Assembly: GCA_021202635.1 (NCBI GenBank)
Contig: JAJQCQ010000025.1
Coordinates: 1 to 41,346 of the forward strand
Length of the DNA: 41,346 nucleotides
Reading direction: 5' to 3'
Origin: Lachnospiraceae bacterium
GTDB taxonomy: Bacteria; Bacillota; Clostridia; Lachnospirales; Lachnospiraceae
Positions within the stretch are counted from its first letter, which is position 1; every line of letters begins with the position of its first letter. The translations under genes were made by a program, and so were the position numbers. Below the pieces are notes generated by a model, which saw only the letters and a list, made by a program, of their open reading frames with translations, did not search any database and was not told the origin of the DNA. Of the stretch, positions 1 to 8,220 are shown piece by piece.

Positions 1-22
1 TTCATGGTGCGGTATTGTATGA

Positions 23-136
23 TCAAAGGTGACTACCTTTTGTCGCCCGAATCATTTTATTTCCAGACAGATAATTTTCGATTCGATCGCAATACAAAAT
101 AATTTTTTGTATAATTGTATAGTCACGATGCTCCAT
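23..136 (-). pseudogene. HepT-like 5' fragment, frame broken after 37 codons
   Basis: An ATG at 136-134 overlaps the last 14 bases of the upstream nucleotidyltransferase gene, as is usual for mntA-hepT pairs. The frame reads MEHRDYTIIQKIILYCDRIE and onward. This resembles the first helix of HepT-like proteins (the HEPN ribonuclease toxin partner of MntA), which often begin with a charged RDY..I..KI..YCD pattern. The frame stops with TGA at 25-23, far short of the usual 110-140 residues, and the Rx4-6H catalytic motif of HEPN toxins is not reached. Either the gene is frameshifted or truncated, or the similarity is fortuitous. The window ends 22 bases further on, so this cannot be resolved here. 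Confidence 0.4.
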
Positions 137-425
137 ATATTAATATTCCCTCCTCTCGAATTCGATTAAGAAAGACTTCATCTGATGACTCTGTAGTTAC
201 CAGATCAACAGGGATTCTCAGCACATCCTCTACTGCCAATCGAAAACTACACAATTGAAATAATGAATGAATCTGTCCTTTTTCTATCAAAAGATCAACA
301 TCGCTATCGTCTTTCGCAATTCCCTTTGCATAGGATCCAAAAAGAGATACACTTTTTATTCCATGCTCTCTGGCAATAGGGGAAATTGCATCTTTCAATT
401 GTAAAAAGGTATAAACAGCCATCAT
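123..425 (-). CDS. MNT-type minimal nucleotidyltransferase (MntA-like)
   Basis: A 100-residue protein of the DNA polymerase beta nucleotidyltransferase superfamily (NTP_transf_2). The signature GSYAKG is at residues 30-35 and DSDVDLL at about 40-46, with D42 and D44 as the metal-binding carboxylates; a third acidic position is probably in PVDLVT near residue 75. Such proteins usually sit beside a HEPN partner (HepT). Characterised MntA antitoxins silence HepT by AMPylating it. The start is either of two adjacent ATGs (425 or 422); AAGGAGAG lies just upstream and is better spaced for the second. A good promoter lies at 487-515. The partner frame downstream is broken, so this may be a relic antitoxin or a free-standing enzyme. 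Confidence 0.8.
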   Translation of the reverse strand: MMAVYTFLQLKDAISPIAREHGIKSVSLFGSYAKGIAKDDSDVDLLIEKGQIHSLFQLCSFRLAVEDVLRIPVDLVTTESSDEVFLNRIREEGILIYGAS

Positions 426-486
426 ATACTCTCCTTCACCATTTTATTTATCAAAAAGCATATTTCTTACTATTCTCTATAGCTTC

Positions 487-515
487 ATTGTATCGGCATG
501 CCAGAATGAAGTCAA
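487..515 (-). promoter_or_regulatory. Predicted sigma-A promoter of the mntA-like gene
   Basis: On the minus strand TTGACT (515-510) and TACAAT (492-487) are separated by 17 bases, close to the vegetative consensus. The promoter lies about 60 bases upstream of the start codon. It implies that the pair is transcribed independently of the tetrapyrrole operon upstream. Confidence 0.75.
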
Positions 516-583
516 GAAAAACCGCAAGTAAAACTCAGAGCAATATAACATAATTACTGCGTATTCAAATCATGAACCGTAAA

Positions 584-2152
584 TCACCCTGCAAAGTTTT
601 TCTGCCGTACTGCCTCACACAGACACGCAACCAGACTGTCAATCGATGCCTCTGCGGCCACATATGTCTTCATGCCAAGTGCAGCCGCGGCCGCCTCCGT
701 CTGCTTTCCGATGCAAATCGCCTGTACTTTCGCGTAGTCAATCTCTCCCGCAGCCTGCGCAAATCCGCGAACCGTCGAAGCACTCGTGAACATCACATAG
801 TCAATAGCACCGTCAGAAAATTCTTTCTGTAAATCCACAAACCGGCTGTCCTCGTATTTTGTCTCGTAGATCGGGATATCCTCTATTTCTAAGTCATCCC
901 CCAGCTCCTCAAGAAGCTCCGGTGAGCCAAGCGCCGCGCGGGGAATAAGAATGTGGGATTCTTTTGTCGGATCAATGGCATTCTGCAGCGTTCTTCCCAA
1001 ATGTGCCGCGTCGTAAACGTCCGGCATGAGATCCGCATAAAATCCATGCTTGGCCAGCTCTTTTTGGGTTCCGCTTCCAATCACGGCAAACCTGGCAGCA
1101 CCAAGCGCTCGGCAGTCAATGCCGTGCGCTGCCATCTCTTCAAAGAAAATACGCACGCCTGTCGGGCTTGTAAACACAATCCACTGATAAGAACCAAGCC
1201 TTTCCAATGCCTGCTCCAAACGTTCATTCTTTTGTATTCTTTCCGTGCGGATGGTCGGCAGCTCCAGAACCTCGGCTCCTTTTTCCCGCAGCTTCGCAGC
1301 AGTCTCACTGCTCCGATCCTTCGGACGGGTCAGCAATACCTTTACTCCGGCAAGAGGCTGTTTATCCGCCCACGAAAACTGCTCCGAGAGGGCGCAGACT
1401 TCGCCAACGACAATGATTGCTGGCGTACAGGCGCCCTGTCGTTTTGTCTCTTCCTCCAGCGTCGCCACTGTCGCCACAATGCGCCGCTGATGTGCAGTCG
1501 TCCCCTGCATCAAAAGAGCAGCCGGTGTTTCCGGCACAATGCCCGCGGCAAGCAGTCCCTGACAAATATCCCCCAGCGCGCTCACGCCCATCAAAAACAC
1601 AAGCGTTCCTTTTGTGCGAACCAGCGCCTCAAAATCAATATCCAGAGCAATTCCGTTCCGCTTATGTCCCGTAATCACATGTACCGAGGAGCAATAATCC
1701 CTGTGTGTCACCGGTATCCCCTGATAGGACGGAACCGCAAAGGCGGATGTCACGCCTGGCACCACTTCAAAAGAGATTCCAGCCGCAATCATTTCTTCAA
1801 TCTCCTCGCCGCCGCGTCCAAAGAGAAACGGATCGCCGCCTTTCAGGCGTACCACCCGCTTTCCTTCCTTCGCTTTCTGCACAAGCAGCTGACTGATCTG
1901 CTCCTGCGGCAGCGTGTGGTGGCTCGCCCGTTTCCCGACATTAACAATCTCCGCTGAATCGGGAATCATATGCAATATTTCCTGACCGACAAGCGCATCA
2001 TAAACAACTACCTCCGCGGATTCCAGAACCTGCTTGCCTTTTAGTGTGAGAAGTCCGGGATCCGACGGACCTGCACCTACTAAAAAGACCTTACCAGACA
2101 ACTCTTGCTGTTTGATTGAAACACATCTTTTCTCTTCAAATTCAAATTTCAC
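584..2152 (-). CDS. cobA-hemD: Uroporphyrinogen-III C-methyltransferase / uroporphyrinogen-III synthase fusion
   Basis: A 522-residue bifunctional enzyme. Residues about 18-262 are the SAM-dependent methyltransferase (SUMT/CobA), with the glycine-rich [15 protein letters not shown] near the start and the [17 protein letters not shown] motif; it converts uroporphyrinogen III to precorrin-2. Residues about 268-520 are a HemD fold (LLTRPKDRS..., [21 protein letters not shown]), which cyclises hydroxymethylbilane to uroporphyrinogen III. The fusion is common in clostridia. The start is GTG at 2152, preceded by CGGAG eight bases upstream. It is the last gene of the cbiK-hemA-hemC-cobA/hemD operon, 43 bases after hemC. 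Its product feeds siroheme and anaerobic cobalamin synthesis. Confidence 0.95.
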   Translation of the reverse strand: MKFEFEEKRCVSIKQQELSGKVFLVGAGPSDPGLLTLKGKQVLESAEVVVYDALVGQEILHMIPDSAEIVNVGKRASHHTLPQEQISQLLVQKAKEGKRVVRLKGGDPFLFGRGGEEIEEMIAAGISFEVVPGVTSAFAVPSYQGIPVTHRDYCSSVHVITGHKRNGIALDIDFEALVRTKGTLVFLMGVSALGDICQGLLAAGIVPETPAALLMQGTTAHQRRIVATVATLEEETKRQGACTPAIIVVGEVCALSEQFSWADKQPLAGVKVLLTRPKDRSSETAAKLREKGAEVLELPTIRTERIQKNERLEQALERLGSYQWIVFTSPTGVRIFFEEMAAHGIDCRALGAARFAVIGSGTQKELAKHGFYADLMPDVYDAAHLGRTLQNAIDPTKESHILIPRAALGSPELLEELGDDLEIEDIPIYETKYEDSRFVDLQKEFSDGAIDYVMFTSASTVRGFAQAAGEIDYAKVQAICIGKQTEAAAAALGMKTYVAAEASIDSLVACLCEAVRQKNFAG

Positions 2153-2195
2153 AATCCAATCTCCGTTCGGTTATTATTTTCCTCTTCAGATTCTG

Positions 2196-3083
2196 TCATC
2201 TAAAAGAAAGCGCCAAAGCCTCTCCAAGCTTTTCGGGACTTTCCAGGTTTCCGCTTTCACCACCACGATAGGCCTTTCCCGTTTCTTCATCATAGTAAAA
2301 AGCTACCAGGCGTAACGTCTTACATAAATCCGTTTCCTGAATCACCCGCGCATATGCCGCAACCGGCGTACTGCAATTTCCCCCAAGTGCCCGCACAAAA
2401 GCGCGCTCCGCCCGTGCGCAGACCGCAGCCTCCTGATTCGAATAGCCTTCCAGATAAGTATAATCTTCTCTCGCGCGCCCCTGTACCGCCAGAATTCCCT
2501 GTCCGGCAGCGGGGATCATCTCTTCGGTCGTAAAATACCGGCTGACCCGCTGCAAAAGCCCCAGCCGCTTCAGCCCTGCCGCCGCCAGAATCGTCGCACA
2601 GTATTCGCCGCTGTCCAGTTTTTTTAATCGGGTCTGCACATTTCCGCGAATCGGCGCAAATGTGGCCTGCGGGTACAGCTGCGCAAGCTGCAGCATCCTG
2701 CGTCTGGAGGAACAGCCGACTGGCTTTGAAAAATCCAGCTCGTCCGCTCCTTCCGGGAGAATCAACGCGTCGCGCACATCCTCCCGTGCGGAATACGCGA
2801 TCAGCGGAAGCGTCTCCATCAGATCCATCGGGACATCCTTGAGGCTATGGACAGACAGGTCAGAGCGGCCATCCAGCAAAGCCGCATCCAGTTCCTTTAC
2901 AAAAAGTCCCTTGCCTCCGATTTTTTCCAAAGACTGATTTAATACCTTATCGCCAGTGGTCTTCATCGTAAGAATCTCCACGGACAGCTCCGGATGCGTC
3001 TTTTGTATGTATTGCCGCACCATCTCCGACTGAATCACGGCCAGCTGGCTTTCCCGGCTGCCAATCACAATTTTTCTGGTCAT
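2196..3083 (-). CDS. hemC: Hydroxymethylbilane synthase (porphobilinogen deaminase)
   Basis: A 295-residue enzyme that polymerises four porphobilinogen molecules into hydroxymethylbilane in the cytosol. The N-terminal IGSRESQLA, the SVHSLKDVP loop, the phosphate-binding SSRRRMLQL region and the GGNCSTPVAAYA loop are all present. C237 of that last loop should carry the dipyrromethane cofactor. It is slightly shorter than the roughly 310-residue enterobacterial enzyme. The ATG at 3083 gives the family-typical MTRKIVIGSR; AAAGGAAG is upstream but somewhat distant. It lies 39 bases downstream of hemA and is co-oriented with cobA/hemD, which would consume its product directly. Confidence 0.96.
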   Translation of the reverse strand: MTRKIVIGSRESQLAVIQSEMVRQYIQKTHPELSVEILTMKTTGDKVLNQSLEKIGGKGLFVKELDAALLDGRSDLSVHSLKDVPMDLMETLPLIAYSAREDVRDALILPEGADELDFSKPVGCSSRRRMLQLAQLYPQATFAPIRGNVQTRLKKLDSGEYCATILAAAGLKRLGLLQRVSRYFTTEEMIPAAGQGILAVQGRAREDYTYLEGYSNQEAAVCARAERAFVRALGGNCSTPVAAYARVIQETDLCKTLRLVAFYYDEETGKAYRGGESGNLESPEKLGEALALSFR

Positions 3084-3122
3084 TCTGTCCCGTCTTCCTT
3101 TCTGTCCGAATAAACCGTATCT

Positions 3123-4358
3123 TCACGACTCCACGCCATACAATTTCTCCAGCCCCTCAATACATTCCCGAAACGCCGCCTCACTTACGCAGTCCCGCAG
3201 TCCAAACAGCAGCTTATTCATTGTGCGCTCTGCCGCCCCTTCAATCTCCTCATTCAGGGCTTCCTTTTCCTGCTCCTCCAGGGGAAGGCTGCGCACCGTT
3301 TTTGTCAGGCGTTTTTCCAGATCAACTGCCGTCTGCGTCTTGATCGACTGAATTTTCGGAATCATGTCCACGCACTCATACCAGTCAAAAAACTCTTCCA
3401 TCTGCTTCGCAAAACAGGCTTCTGCATCCGCAATCGCCTGCTGCTGTTCTTCACTCACTGCCCCTTCGCGGAAACAGTCAATGTCATAGAGACGCACACC
3501 GTCCAGTTCGGCTACGCCAGGTTCAATGTCCCGCGGCACCGCCAGATCGATCAAAACAACCGGCTTTTTCCGATATTCCACGACCAGCTCTCTGGTCAGC
3601 GTATAATTGGGACTGACAGTTGCGCTCAGCACGTAGTCACACTCGCCAAACAGCTCCATCCTCCGCCCGTAATCAATCCGTGAACAGTTCGGCGGAATCT
3701 CCACCACGCCGCTGCGGTACTGACGAACCGTCACCGTGACAAATGCCCCCTGTTTTTGCAGCTGCGTCGCAGCCAGCTTCCCCATCACGCCATTGCCAAT
3801 CACCATGCATGTTTTCCCGACAAAAGTATATCCCTCTTCTTTCAGAGTTCGAATCGCAGTATGAACCGCAGACTGATCGGTGGAGGATAACTCTCCGCTG
3901 GTCTTCACCTTCTTCGCGGATGTAACCGCCATCCGGAAAAGCGTCTCCAGCACATGATCCGCCGCGTAATGTTCTCTGGCAAACGCCAGCGCATCCTTCA
4001 CCTGTGTCACGATCTGATCGTCCCCCAGAATCCGCGACTCCAGACCCGCCGCAAGGCGGAACAGATGATGCACCGCCTCCCGCTCCTGCCGGAAGCGGAA
4101 AAATAACCGATAGTCCAGCGTTTCCGGAATGTCTCTGATTTCACAGAGCAGCCCGTACAAATCGCTCTCAAAATCCTCTCCGGTACTTAAATAAAGCTCC
4201 ATCCGATTACAGGTCGAGATCATAACACAGCCGTTGACACCCTTCACCTGTTTCAGACGTTCCAGCGCCTCTGCCATACTTTTTTTCGTAAAAGAAAAAA
4301 CAGTCCGTATATCAATCGGGGCATTTTCATGGTCAATCCCCGCCATCCGTATTCCCAC
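3123..4358 (-). CDS. hemA: Glutamyl-tRNA reductase
   Basis: A 411-residue NADPH-dependent reductase that converts glutamyl-tRNA(Glu) to glutamate-1-semialdehyde, the first committed step of the C5 route. The catalytic cysteine is C50 in VMISTCNRMELYL. A Rossmann segment (MVIGNGVMGKLAA) lies near residues 187-199, and a C-terminal helical dimerisation domain follows. The start is GTG at 4358 with GGGAGGA at a normal distance; the protein begins MGIRMAGIDHENAPI, matching the family. No glutamate-1-semialdehyde aminomutase (hemL) or porphobilinogen synthase (hemB) follows, so those steps must be encoded elsewhere. Confidence 0.96.
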   Translation of the reverse strand: MGIRMAGIDHENAPIDIRTVFSFTKKSMAEALERLKQVKGVNGCVMISTCNRMELYLSTGEDFESDLYGLLCEIRDIPETLDYRLFFRFRQEREAVHHLFRLAAGLESRILGDDQIVTQVKDALAFAREHYAADHVLETLFRMAVTSAKKVKTSGELSSTDQSAVHTAIRTLKEEGYTFVGKTCMVIGNGVMGKLAATQLQKQGAFVTVTVRQYRSGVVEIPPNCSRIDYGRRMELFGECDYVLSATVSPNYTLTRELVVEYRKKPVVLIDLAVPRDIEPGVAELDGVRLYDIDCFREGAVSEEQQQAIADAEACFAKQMEEFFDWYECVDMIPKIQSIKTQTAVDLEKRLTKTVRSLPLEEQEKEALNEEIEGAAERTMNKLLFGLRDCVSEAAFRECIEGLEKLYGVES

Positions 4359-4379
4359 AGTATTCCTCCCGCTATCCAG

Positions 4380-5168
4380 TTATTTAGCATCCATCGCATC
4401 CCGCACATGATCCAGAAACATCTCCCGAACCCCGGCATATTCGCCAAGTCCCTTCAAAACGCATCTCACCTCAAATCCGGCGCTCTCAAAACGGCTTTTC
4501 CAGGAATCCGCGTCAGAACCGGCCAGATCATTTTCCGCGTGGTCGCCCGCAACAATCATAAACGGTGCCAGAACGACCTGTCTGAATTGTTGCTCCTGTA
4601 CGCGCCGCATCAGCGAATCCAGTGCCGGATAGGCTTCCACCGTCCCCATAAAAAAATTGGGATGACCCATGTCCTTAAACTGGTAATCCAGCGCCGCGTA
4701 AATAGAGTTTGCGTAGTGCTCCGTCCCATGCCCCATCAAGACCAATGCTTCGTATTCTGGAATTTTCAGCTCCTGCGCAATCACGCGCACAATGCGCACA
4801 TTGTCCTCCTGTGTGGTCAAAAGCGGCTTTCCCACCGAAATACGCGAAAACAGATGCCTGCATTTTCTTACACTCTCCAGCATCTGATCATTCTCAATTC
4901 CATTAATTACATGCGTCGGCTGAACGACGACATCCGCCATCCCAGCTGCCGCCATCTGCATCAAAGCTTCCTCTACATCCGGAATATCGATCCCGTCACG
5001 CATTTTAATTTTCCTGCGGATCATTCCACTCGTCCAGGCACGGTATACCCTCCAGGCGGGATACGCCTGTCTCATACTCGCCTCAATCTGGTCAATGGTC
5101 TTTTTTCTGGTCTCCTCATAGCTTGTCCCAAAACTGACGACCAGAATCCCTTTTCTGCTCTCATTCAT
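4380..5168 (-). CDS. cbiK: Sirohydrochlorin cobaltochelatase (anaerobic type)
   Basis: A 262-residue class II chelatase of the CbiK family that inserts cobalt into sirohydrochlorin for the early-cobalt, oxygen-independent B12 pathway. The protein opens MNESRKGILVVSFGTSYEE, typical of CbiK. Metal-binding histidines are H147 in LMGHGTEHYA and H210 in VAGDHAEND, corresponding to the two histidines of Salmonella CbiK. The ATG at 5168 is preferred over an upstream TTG at 5225 because AAAGGG precedes it at normal spacing and the extra 19 residues are not family-like. It heads the operon, 21 bases before hemA. No signal peptide is seen, unlike periplasmic CbiK homologues of sulfate reducers. Confidence 0.92.
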   Translation of the reverse strand: MNESRKGILVVSFGTSYEETRKKTIDQIEASMRQAYPAWRVYRAWTSGMIRRKIKMRDGIDIPDVEEALMQMAAAGMADVVVQPTHVINGIENDQMLESVRKCRHLFSRISVGKPLLTTQEDNVRIVRVIAQELKIPEYEALVLMGHGTEHYANSIYAALDYQFKDMGHPNFFMGTVEAYPALDSLMRRVQEQQFRQVVLAPFMIVAGDHAENDLAGSDADSWKSRFESAGFEVRCVLKGLGEYAGVREMFLDHVRDAMDAK

Positions 5169-5393
5169 CAAAAATGCCCTTTCCGCGGCATAAGTCCGCA
5201 CACAGATGCCGCCTCTTTCATTCAATTTTCATTGCCCTGTCCGCATGCCAATCACATTCCAGCCGCTTAAAATTCTCCATCTCTTTGGATGTAACCAGCC
5301 GTTTGTCCGCTCAGGCAACTTCACCGCCATACAGTTTACCAAAGAGTGGTCAGACTTACAAGCATATTTTACTCTCATTACTGTTATAAACAA
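5169..5393 (-). promoter_or_regulatory. Leader of the cbiK-hemA-hemC-cobA/hemD operon, with putative promoter and hairpin
   Basis: A modest promoter (TTGTTT at 5393-5388, 16-base spacer, TAAAAT at 5371-5366) would give a leader of roughly 190 bases. Just upstream of the cbiK ribosome binding site is a perfect 7-bp stem, GCGGCAT (5206-5212 on the minus strand) with ATGCCGC (5185-5191), enclosing a 14-base loop. No cobalamin riboswitch core was recognised. A short open frame inside the leader has no ribosome binding site. The region beyond 5393, up to rubrerythrin, holds the rubrerythrin promoter and a degenerate repeat. Confidence 0.35.
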
Positions 5394-5421
5394 TCACAGA
5401 CAATTATAAATAATTATTCTT

Positions 5422-5475
5422 CAGAACAGCAGGTCACTGAGCTACGCTTCCCTTCAGTTCTGAACGGCTGAAATG
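5422..5475. repeat. Degenerate copy of the GAACAGCAGG inverted-repeat element
   Basis: The left end TTCAGAACAGCAGG and the right end CAGTTCTGAACGG form an imperfect inverted repeat of about 50 bases. The core matches the better-preserved copies near 9591 and 21968, but the terminal GTAAC is eroded and no direct repeat flanks it. It lies between the divergent cbiK and rubrerythrin genes. Confidence 0.5.
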
Positions 5476-5501
5476 AATATTATTCCAAAATCTGTCAATA
5501 C

Positions 5502-5507
5502 TATAAT
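5502..5507 (+). promoter_or_regulatory. Predicted -10 element of the rubrerythrin gene
   Basis: A perfect TATAAT lies 45 bases upstream of the ATG; the -35 region (around TATTCC) is poor, which fits an activated or alternative promoter. The ribosome binding site AGGAGG follows at about 5540. A 10-base palindrome AATAATTATT lies further upstream near 5409-5418, but it does not match the PerR box well. Confidence 0.5.
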
Positions 5508-5552
5508 CAACCTAAGGAAACAAATTATATATATCGTTCAGGAGGACATTTC

Positions 5553-6152
5553 ATGGCAGTTGATTTTAAAAACAGTGTTACAAAAGACAATCTGATGCGC
5601 GCATTTGCAGGCGAAAGCCAGGCCAGGAACCGCTATACCTTTGCGGCCGCCCAGGCCAGGAAAGAAAATCTTCCCGTGATCGAGGCCGTCTTTACCTATA
5701 CCGCCAATCAGGAACGGGAACACGCGGAAATTTTCTATAATCACCTGCAGCAGCTTTCCGGTTCTACCGTCCACATCGACGGCGGTTACCCGGTCGACTT
5801 AAGCGACAGCATCAGTGACCTGCTGCGCAGAGCCCAGCACAATGAATACGAAGAGGCAGAATCCGTCTACACAAGCTTCGGCGATACTGCAAAAGAGGAA
5901 GGCTTTCTGACCGTCGCAGGCTCCTTCCACATGATTGCCGCCATTGAAAAATATCACGGCGACCGTTTCGGCCGGTTCGCACAATATATGGAAGAAAACA
6001 AGCTCTTCGTCTCCGACGTCCAGACCGGATGGATCTGCCTGAACTGCGGCTATATCTACACAGGCACAAAAGCGCCCGCCAAATGCCCCGTCTGCCAGCA
6101 CGAGCAGGGATATTTTATCCGGTTGGAATTATCGCCGTTCGCAAATCTGTAG
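5553..6152 (+). CDS. rbr: Rubrerythrin
   Basis: A 199-residue cytosolic non-heme iron peroxidase that reduces hydrogen peroxide in anaerobes. Residues about 10-145 are the ferritin-like diiron helical bundle with ligands including E21 (AGESQARNRY) and the EREH motif (E54, H57). A second E..H set, ending in MIAAIEKYHGDRF, completes the site. Residues 158-190 are a rubredoxin-like [Fe(SCys)4] domain with C162, C165, C178 and C181. Length and domain order are those of classical rubrerythrin. AGGAGG precedes the ATG. It is a single-gene transcript, convergent with the HipA-like gene. Confidence 0.97.
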   Translation: MAVDFKNSVTKDNLMRAFAGESQARNRYTFAAAQARKENLPVIEAVFTYTANQEREHAEIFYNHLQQLSGSTVHIDGGYPVDLSDSISDLLRRAQHNEYEEAESVYTSFGDTAKEEGFLTVAGSFHMIAAIEKYHGDRFGRFAQYMEENKLFVSDVQTGWICLNCGYIYTGTKAPAKCPVCQHEQGYFIRLELSPFANL

Positions 6153-6163
6153 AACCGGAGTGA

Positions 6164-6190
6164 GCAGGGGGACTATCTCCCCTGCCTTTC
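6164..6190 (+). terminator. Probable terminator after rubrerythrin
   Basis: GCAGGGG (6164-6170) pairs with CCCCTGC (6179-6185) around an 8-base loop, followed by the weak tail CTTTCATTT. It lies between the convergent ends of rubrerythrin and the HipA-like gene. Confidence 0.6.
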
Positions 6191-7280
6191 ATTTGGCAGA
6201 CCTTTTTAATACCGCCAGCCGTTCCTGAAACATCTCGCGGAATTCGGGCATTTCTCTGAAACAGGATTCCTCCACCTCGCAAATCTGATTCAGCCCGTTT
6301 CTTTTTACCGCCTCAATCGCAGCGTCTTTCTGCGTTGCCCGTTCGCCAAACATCGTCTGACAAGCCGCGCCATCCAGTGAATCATAGCAATGAAACGCCT
6401 GATTAAAATCCATCAGCTTATGAAGACCCAGCGGACGATTGGACGCATTTCGCACCAGGACGCCCCAGTTTCCCCAGTGGCGATCCGTGTTCCCGACAAG
6501 ATAATCGATCACATTCATCATGTAATAGTTATGCCCGTCAAGTCGGAGAATGTATTTTTTCAAATCCATATCATGATTCACCGCGTATATCTGAAAGGAC
6601 TCCATCGAAGCAATCGAATACTCCTTCGAAGTAAAATTTTCACTGACCGATACCCGTTCCCCGTCAAAATATCCTTCTTCATAAAGAACCTGATTGACGC
6701 CAAAGCACCGGCAAATTCTGCTCGCTGTCAGTTCCCTTTCCACAGAATGATCTATTCTGCCTTTCAATAGAAAAAACTGATCCCTCTCCCTTTTCCATGC
6801 CTTAGGGAAACACCCATTCGTGGAAATGTCTCTTGCAAGTGACTGATTATCAACCGTCAGCTGTTTTCCGCGCAGCGCAACGCTGATAAATGCGTTACTG
6901 AGATGATTCTCATAGAGATTCACATCAGAAAAAGAGAGCTTCTCCCCGGCAGGCTTTACCCAGAATACATCCGTCAGGGAAACGCAGTGATAAGACAGGG
7001 CAATCTTTGCCCGGTCACGGTCTGTGACTGCCTGCCCCATACCTATGCTGTTCAGAATCTCTTTCGCGTATTTTCGATCCAGGGTGAGAACACGCGTAGC
7101 ACACCAGTAATAAAAATTGGTTACGTTATTTACCCGCGTGTCGATTTCCTCATCTTCGTCGTCAAGATACAGATGATACGGCAAAAAAGATTTAAAATAA
7201 ATCCTGCAGCGCCCGGACGTATCGACCTGCGCCACTTTCCTGTCCATATGCATAATATCATATTGTATATTTTGCCGCAT
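6189..7280 (-). CDS. HipA-like protein kinase, solitary
   Basis: A 363-residue protein with the signature of the HipA/PI3-4-kinase-like fold. The catalytic loop reads GNTDRHWGNWG (D266, H268, N271) and the metal-binding segment LMDFNQAF (D291). Upstream, STNGCFPKAW near 153-162 looks like the nucleotide loop, and the lysine in FFLLKGR (K173) is a candidate ATP-binding lysine. HipA kinases phosphorylate protein targets such as glutamyl-tRNA synthetase, but the target here is unknown. No HipB-type helix-turn-helix partner lies next to it. The N-terminal 150 residues do not match the canonical HipA N-domain as far as can be judged by eye. AAAGGA precedes the ATG at normal spacing. A weak promoter (TTTTCT at 7366-7361, TATACT at 7343-7338) may drive it. 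Confidence 0.75.
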   Translation of the reverse strand: MRQNIQYDIMHMDRKVAQVDTSGRCRIYFKSFLPYHLYLDDEDEEIDTRVNNVTNFYYWCATRVLTLDRKYAKEILNSIGMGQAVTDRDRAKIALSYHCVSLTDVFWVKPAGEKLSFSDVNLYENHLSNAFISVALRGKQLTVDNQSLARDISTNGCFPKAWKRERDQFFLLKGRIDHSVERELTASRICRCFGVNQVLYEEGYFDGERVSVSENFTSKEYSIASMESFQIYAVNHDMDLKKYILRLDGHNYYMMNVIDYLVGNTDRHWGNWGVLVRNASNRPLGLHKLMDFNQAFHCYDSLDGAACQTMFGERATQKDAAIEAVKRNGLNQICEVEESCFREMPEFREMFQERLAVLKRSAK

Positions 7281-7381
7281 CTTTTTTTATCCTTTCTGAG
7301 ATAGCTACAAAATCATTCCCATTAAATCCGTGTGCCCAGTATAGCATATTTAGGCGTGTCAGAAAACCTGCATCAGAAAAT

Positions 7382-7423
7382 TTTAAAAAACGGGCAGAGA
7401 AGAGCCATCTTCTCTGCCCGTTT
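7382..7423 (-). terminator. Rho-independent terminator of the pgk-tpiA transcript
   Basis: A 16-bp perfect stem (7388-7403 with 7408-7423) encloses the loop GCCA. On the minus strand it ends in TTTTTTAAAA. It lies 17 bases beyond the tpiA stop. Confidence 0.93.
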
Positions 7424-7440
7424 CCTTCAAAATCTGATGC

Positions 7441-8190
7441 TTATTTGTAGTTTACGATCTTCCCGAAATCTTCCTTGAGGGAAGCGCCGCCTACCAGTCC
7501 GCCGTCGATATCTGCCTGCGCAAACAGATCCGGCGCGGTCTTCGCGTTTACAGAACCGCCGTACTGGATACGAATCTCTGCAGCAGTCGCTTCATCGTAG
7601 ATCTCCGCGATGCACGCACGGATACCCGCGCAAACTTCCTGTGCCTGCTCCGTGGTCGCTGTCTTGCCGGTACCAATCGCCCAGATCGGCTCGTAAGCGA
7701 TAACAGCGGTCTTAGCCTGGTCAGCCGTCACATTCTGGAAGCCAACCTTTACCTGCTGACGGATCCAGTCCATCGTGATGCCCTGCTCTCTCTGTGTAAG
7801 AGACTCGCCACAGCACATGATCGGTGTGATGCCGTGTTCAAAAGCCTTGAGCATCTTCTTATTTACGGTCTCACTGGTCTCAGCGAAATACTCTCTTCTC
7901 TCAGAATGGCCAAGCACTACATACTTCACGCCAGCGTCGGTGAGCATGTTCGGAGAAATCTCTCCTGTGTATGCGCCCTTCTCCTCGAAATACATATTCT
8001 CAGCGCCAACCTGAATGTTGGAACCCTTCGCAGCTTCCACAACCGGAATGATATCAATTGCCGGTACGCAAAATACTACATCTGCCTCGTCATTTACTAC
8101 AAGTGGTTTCAGTGTCTCTACCAGCTTTACTGCCTCGCTCGGCGTCATGTTCATTTTCCAGTTGCCGGCGATGATTTTTTTTCTTGCCAT
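7441..8190 (-). CDS. tpiA: Triosephosphate isomerase
   Basis: A 249-residue TIM-barrel enzyme that interconverts dihydroxyacetone phosphate and glyceraldehyde-3-phosphate. Catalytic residues are visible: N10 and K12 in AGNWKMN, the histidine in LGHSERR, and the glutamate in [11 protein letters not shown]. The phosphate-binding YGGSV and the C-terminal GGLVGGASL are also present. The ATG at 8190 ([14 protein letters not shown]) is chosen over an in-frame ATG seven codons upstream, because AGGAG sits eight bases before it. It lies 143 bases downstream of pgk and is followed by a strong terminator. Confidence 0.97.
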   Translation of the reverse strand: MARKKIIAGNWKMNMTPSEAVKLVETLKPLVVNDEADVVFCVPAIDIIPVVEAAKGSNIQVGAENMYFEEKGAYTGEISPNMLTDAGVKYVVLGHSERREYFAETSETVNKKMLKAFEHGITPIMCCGESLTQREQGITMDWIRQQVKVGFQNVTADQAKTAVIAYEPIWAIGTGKTATTEQAQEVCAGIRACIAEIYDEATAAEIRIQYGGSVNAKTAPDLFAQADIDGGLVGGASLKEDFGKIVNYK

Positions 8191-8220
8191 GATTGTATTC
8201 TCCTGTTTCATAATTATAAT

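Noticed and set aside
953-1957. Long plus-strand open frame of 334 codons
   Set aside because: It is antisense to cobA-hemD, shows no family motifs or ribosome binding site, and arises from the base composition of the real gene.
4329-5270. Plus-strand open frame of 313 codons
   Set aside because: It runs antisense to cbiK, whose active-site residues are all intact.
5220-5335. Remnant of a gene upstream of cbiK (minus-strand frame ending in DWHADRAMKIE)
   Set aside because: The frame is short and interrupted by TGA, has no start or ribosome binding site, and I do not recognise a family.
5169-5393. Cobalamin riboswitch upstream of cbiK
   Set aside because: The conserved core elements (GCCACTG, GAGCCAGGAGACC type) could not be found on the minus strand; only a simple hairpin is present.
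5403-5418. PerR-type box upstream of rubrerythrin
   Set aside because: The AT-rich palindrome agrees poorly with the PerR consensus and is far from the -10 element.
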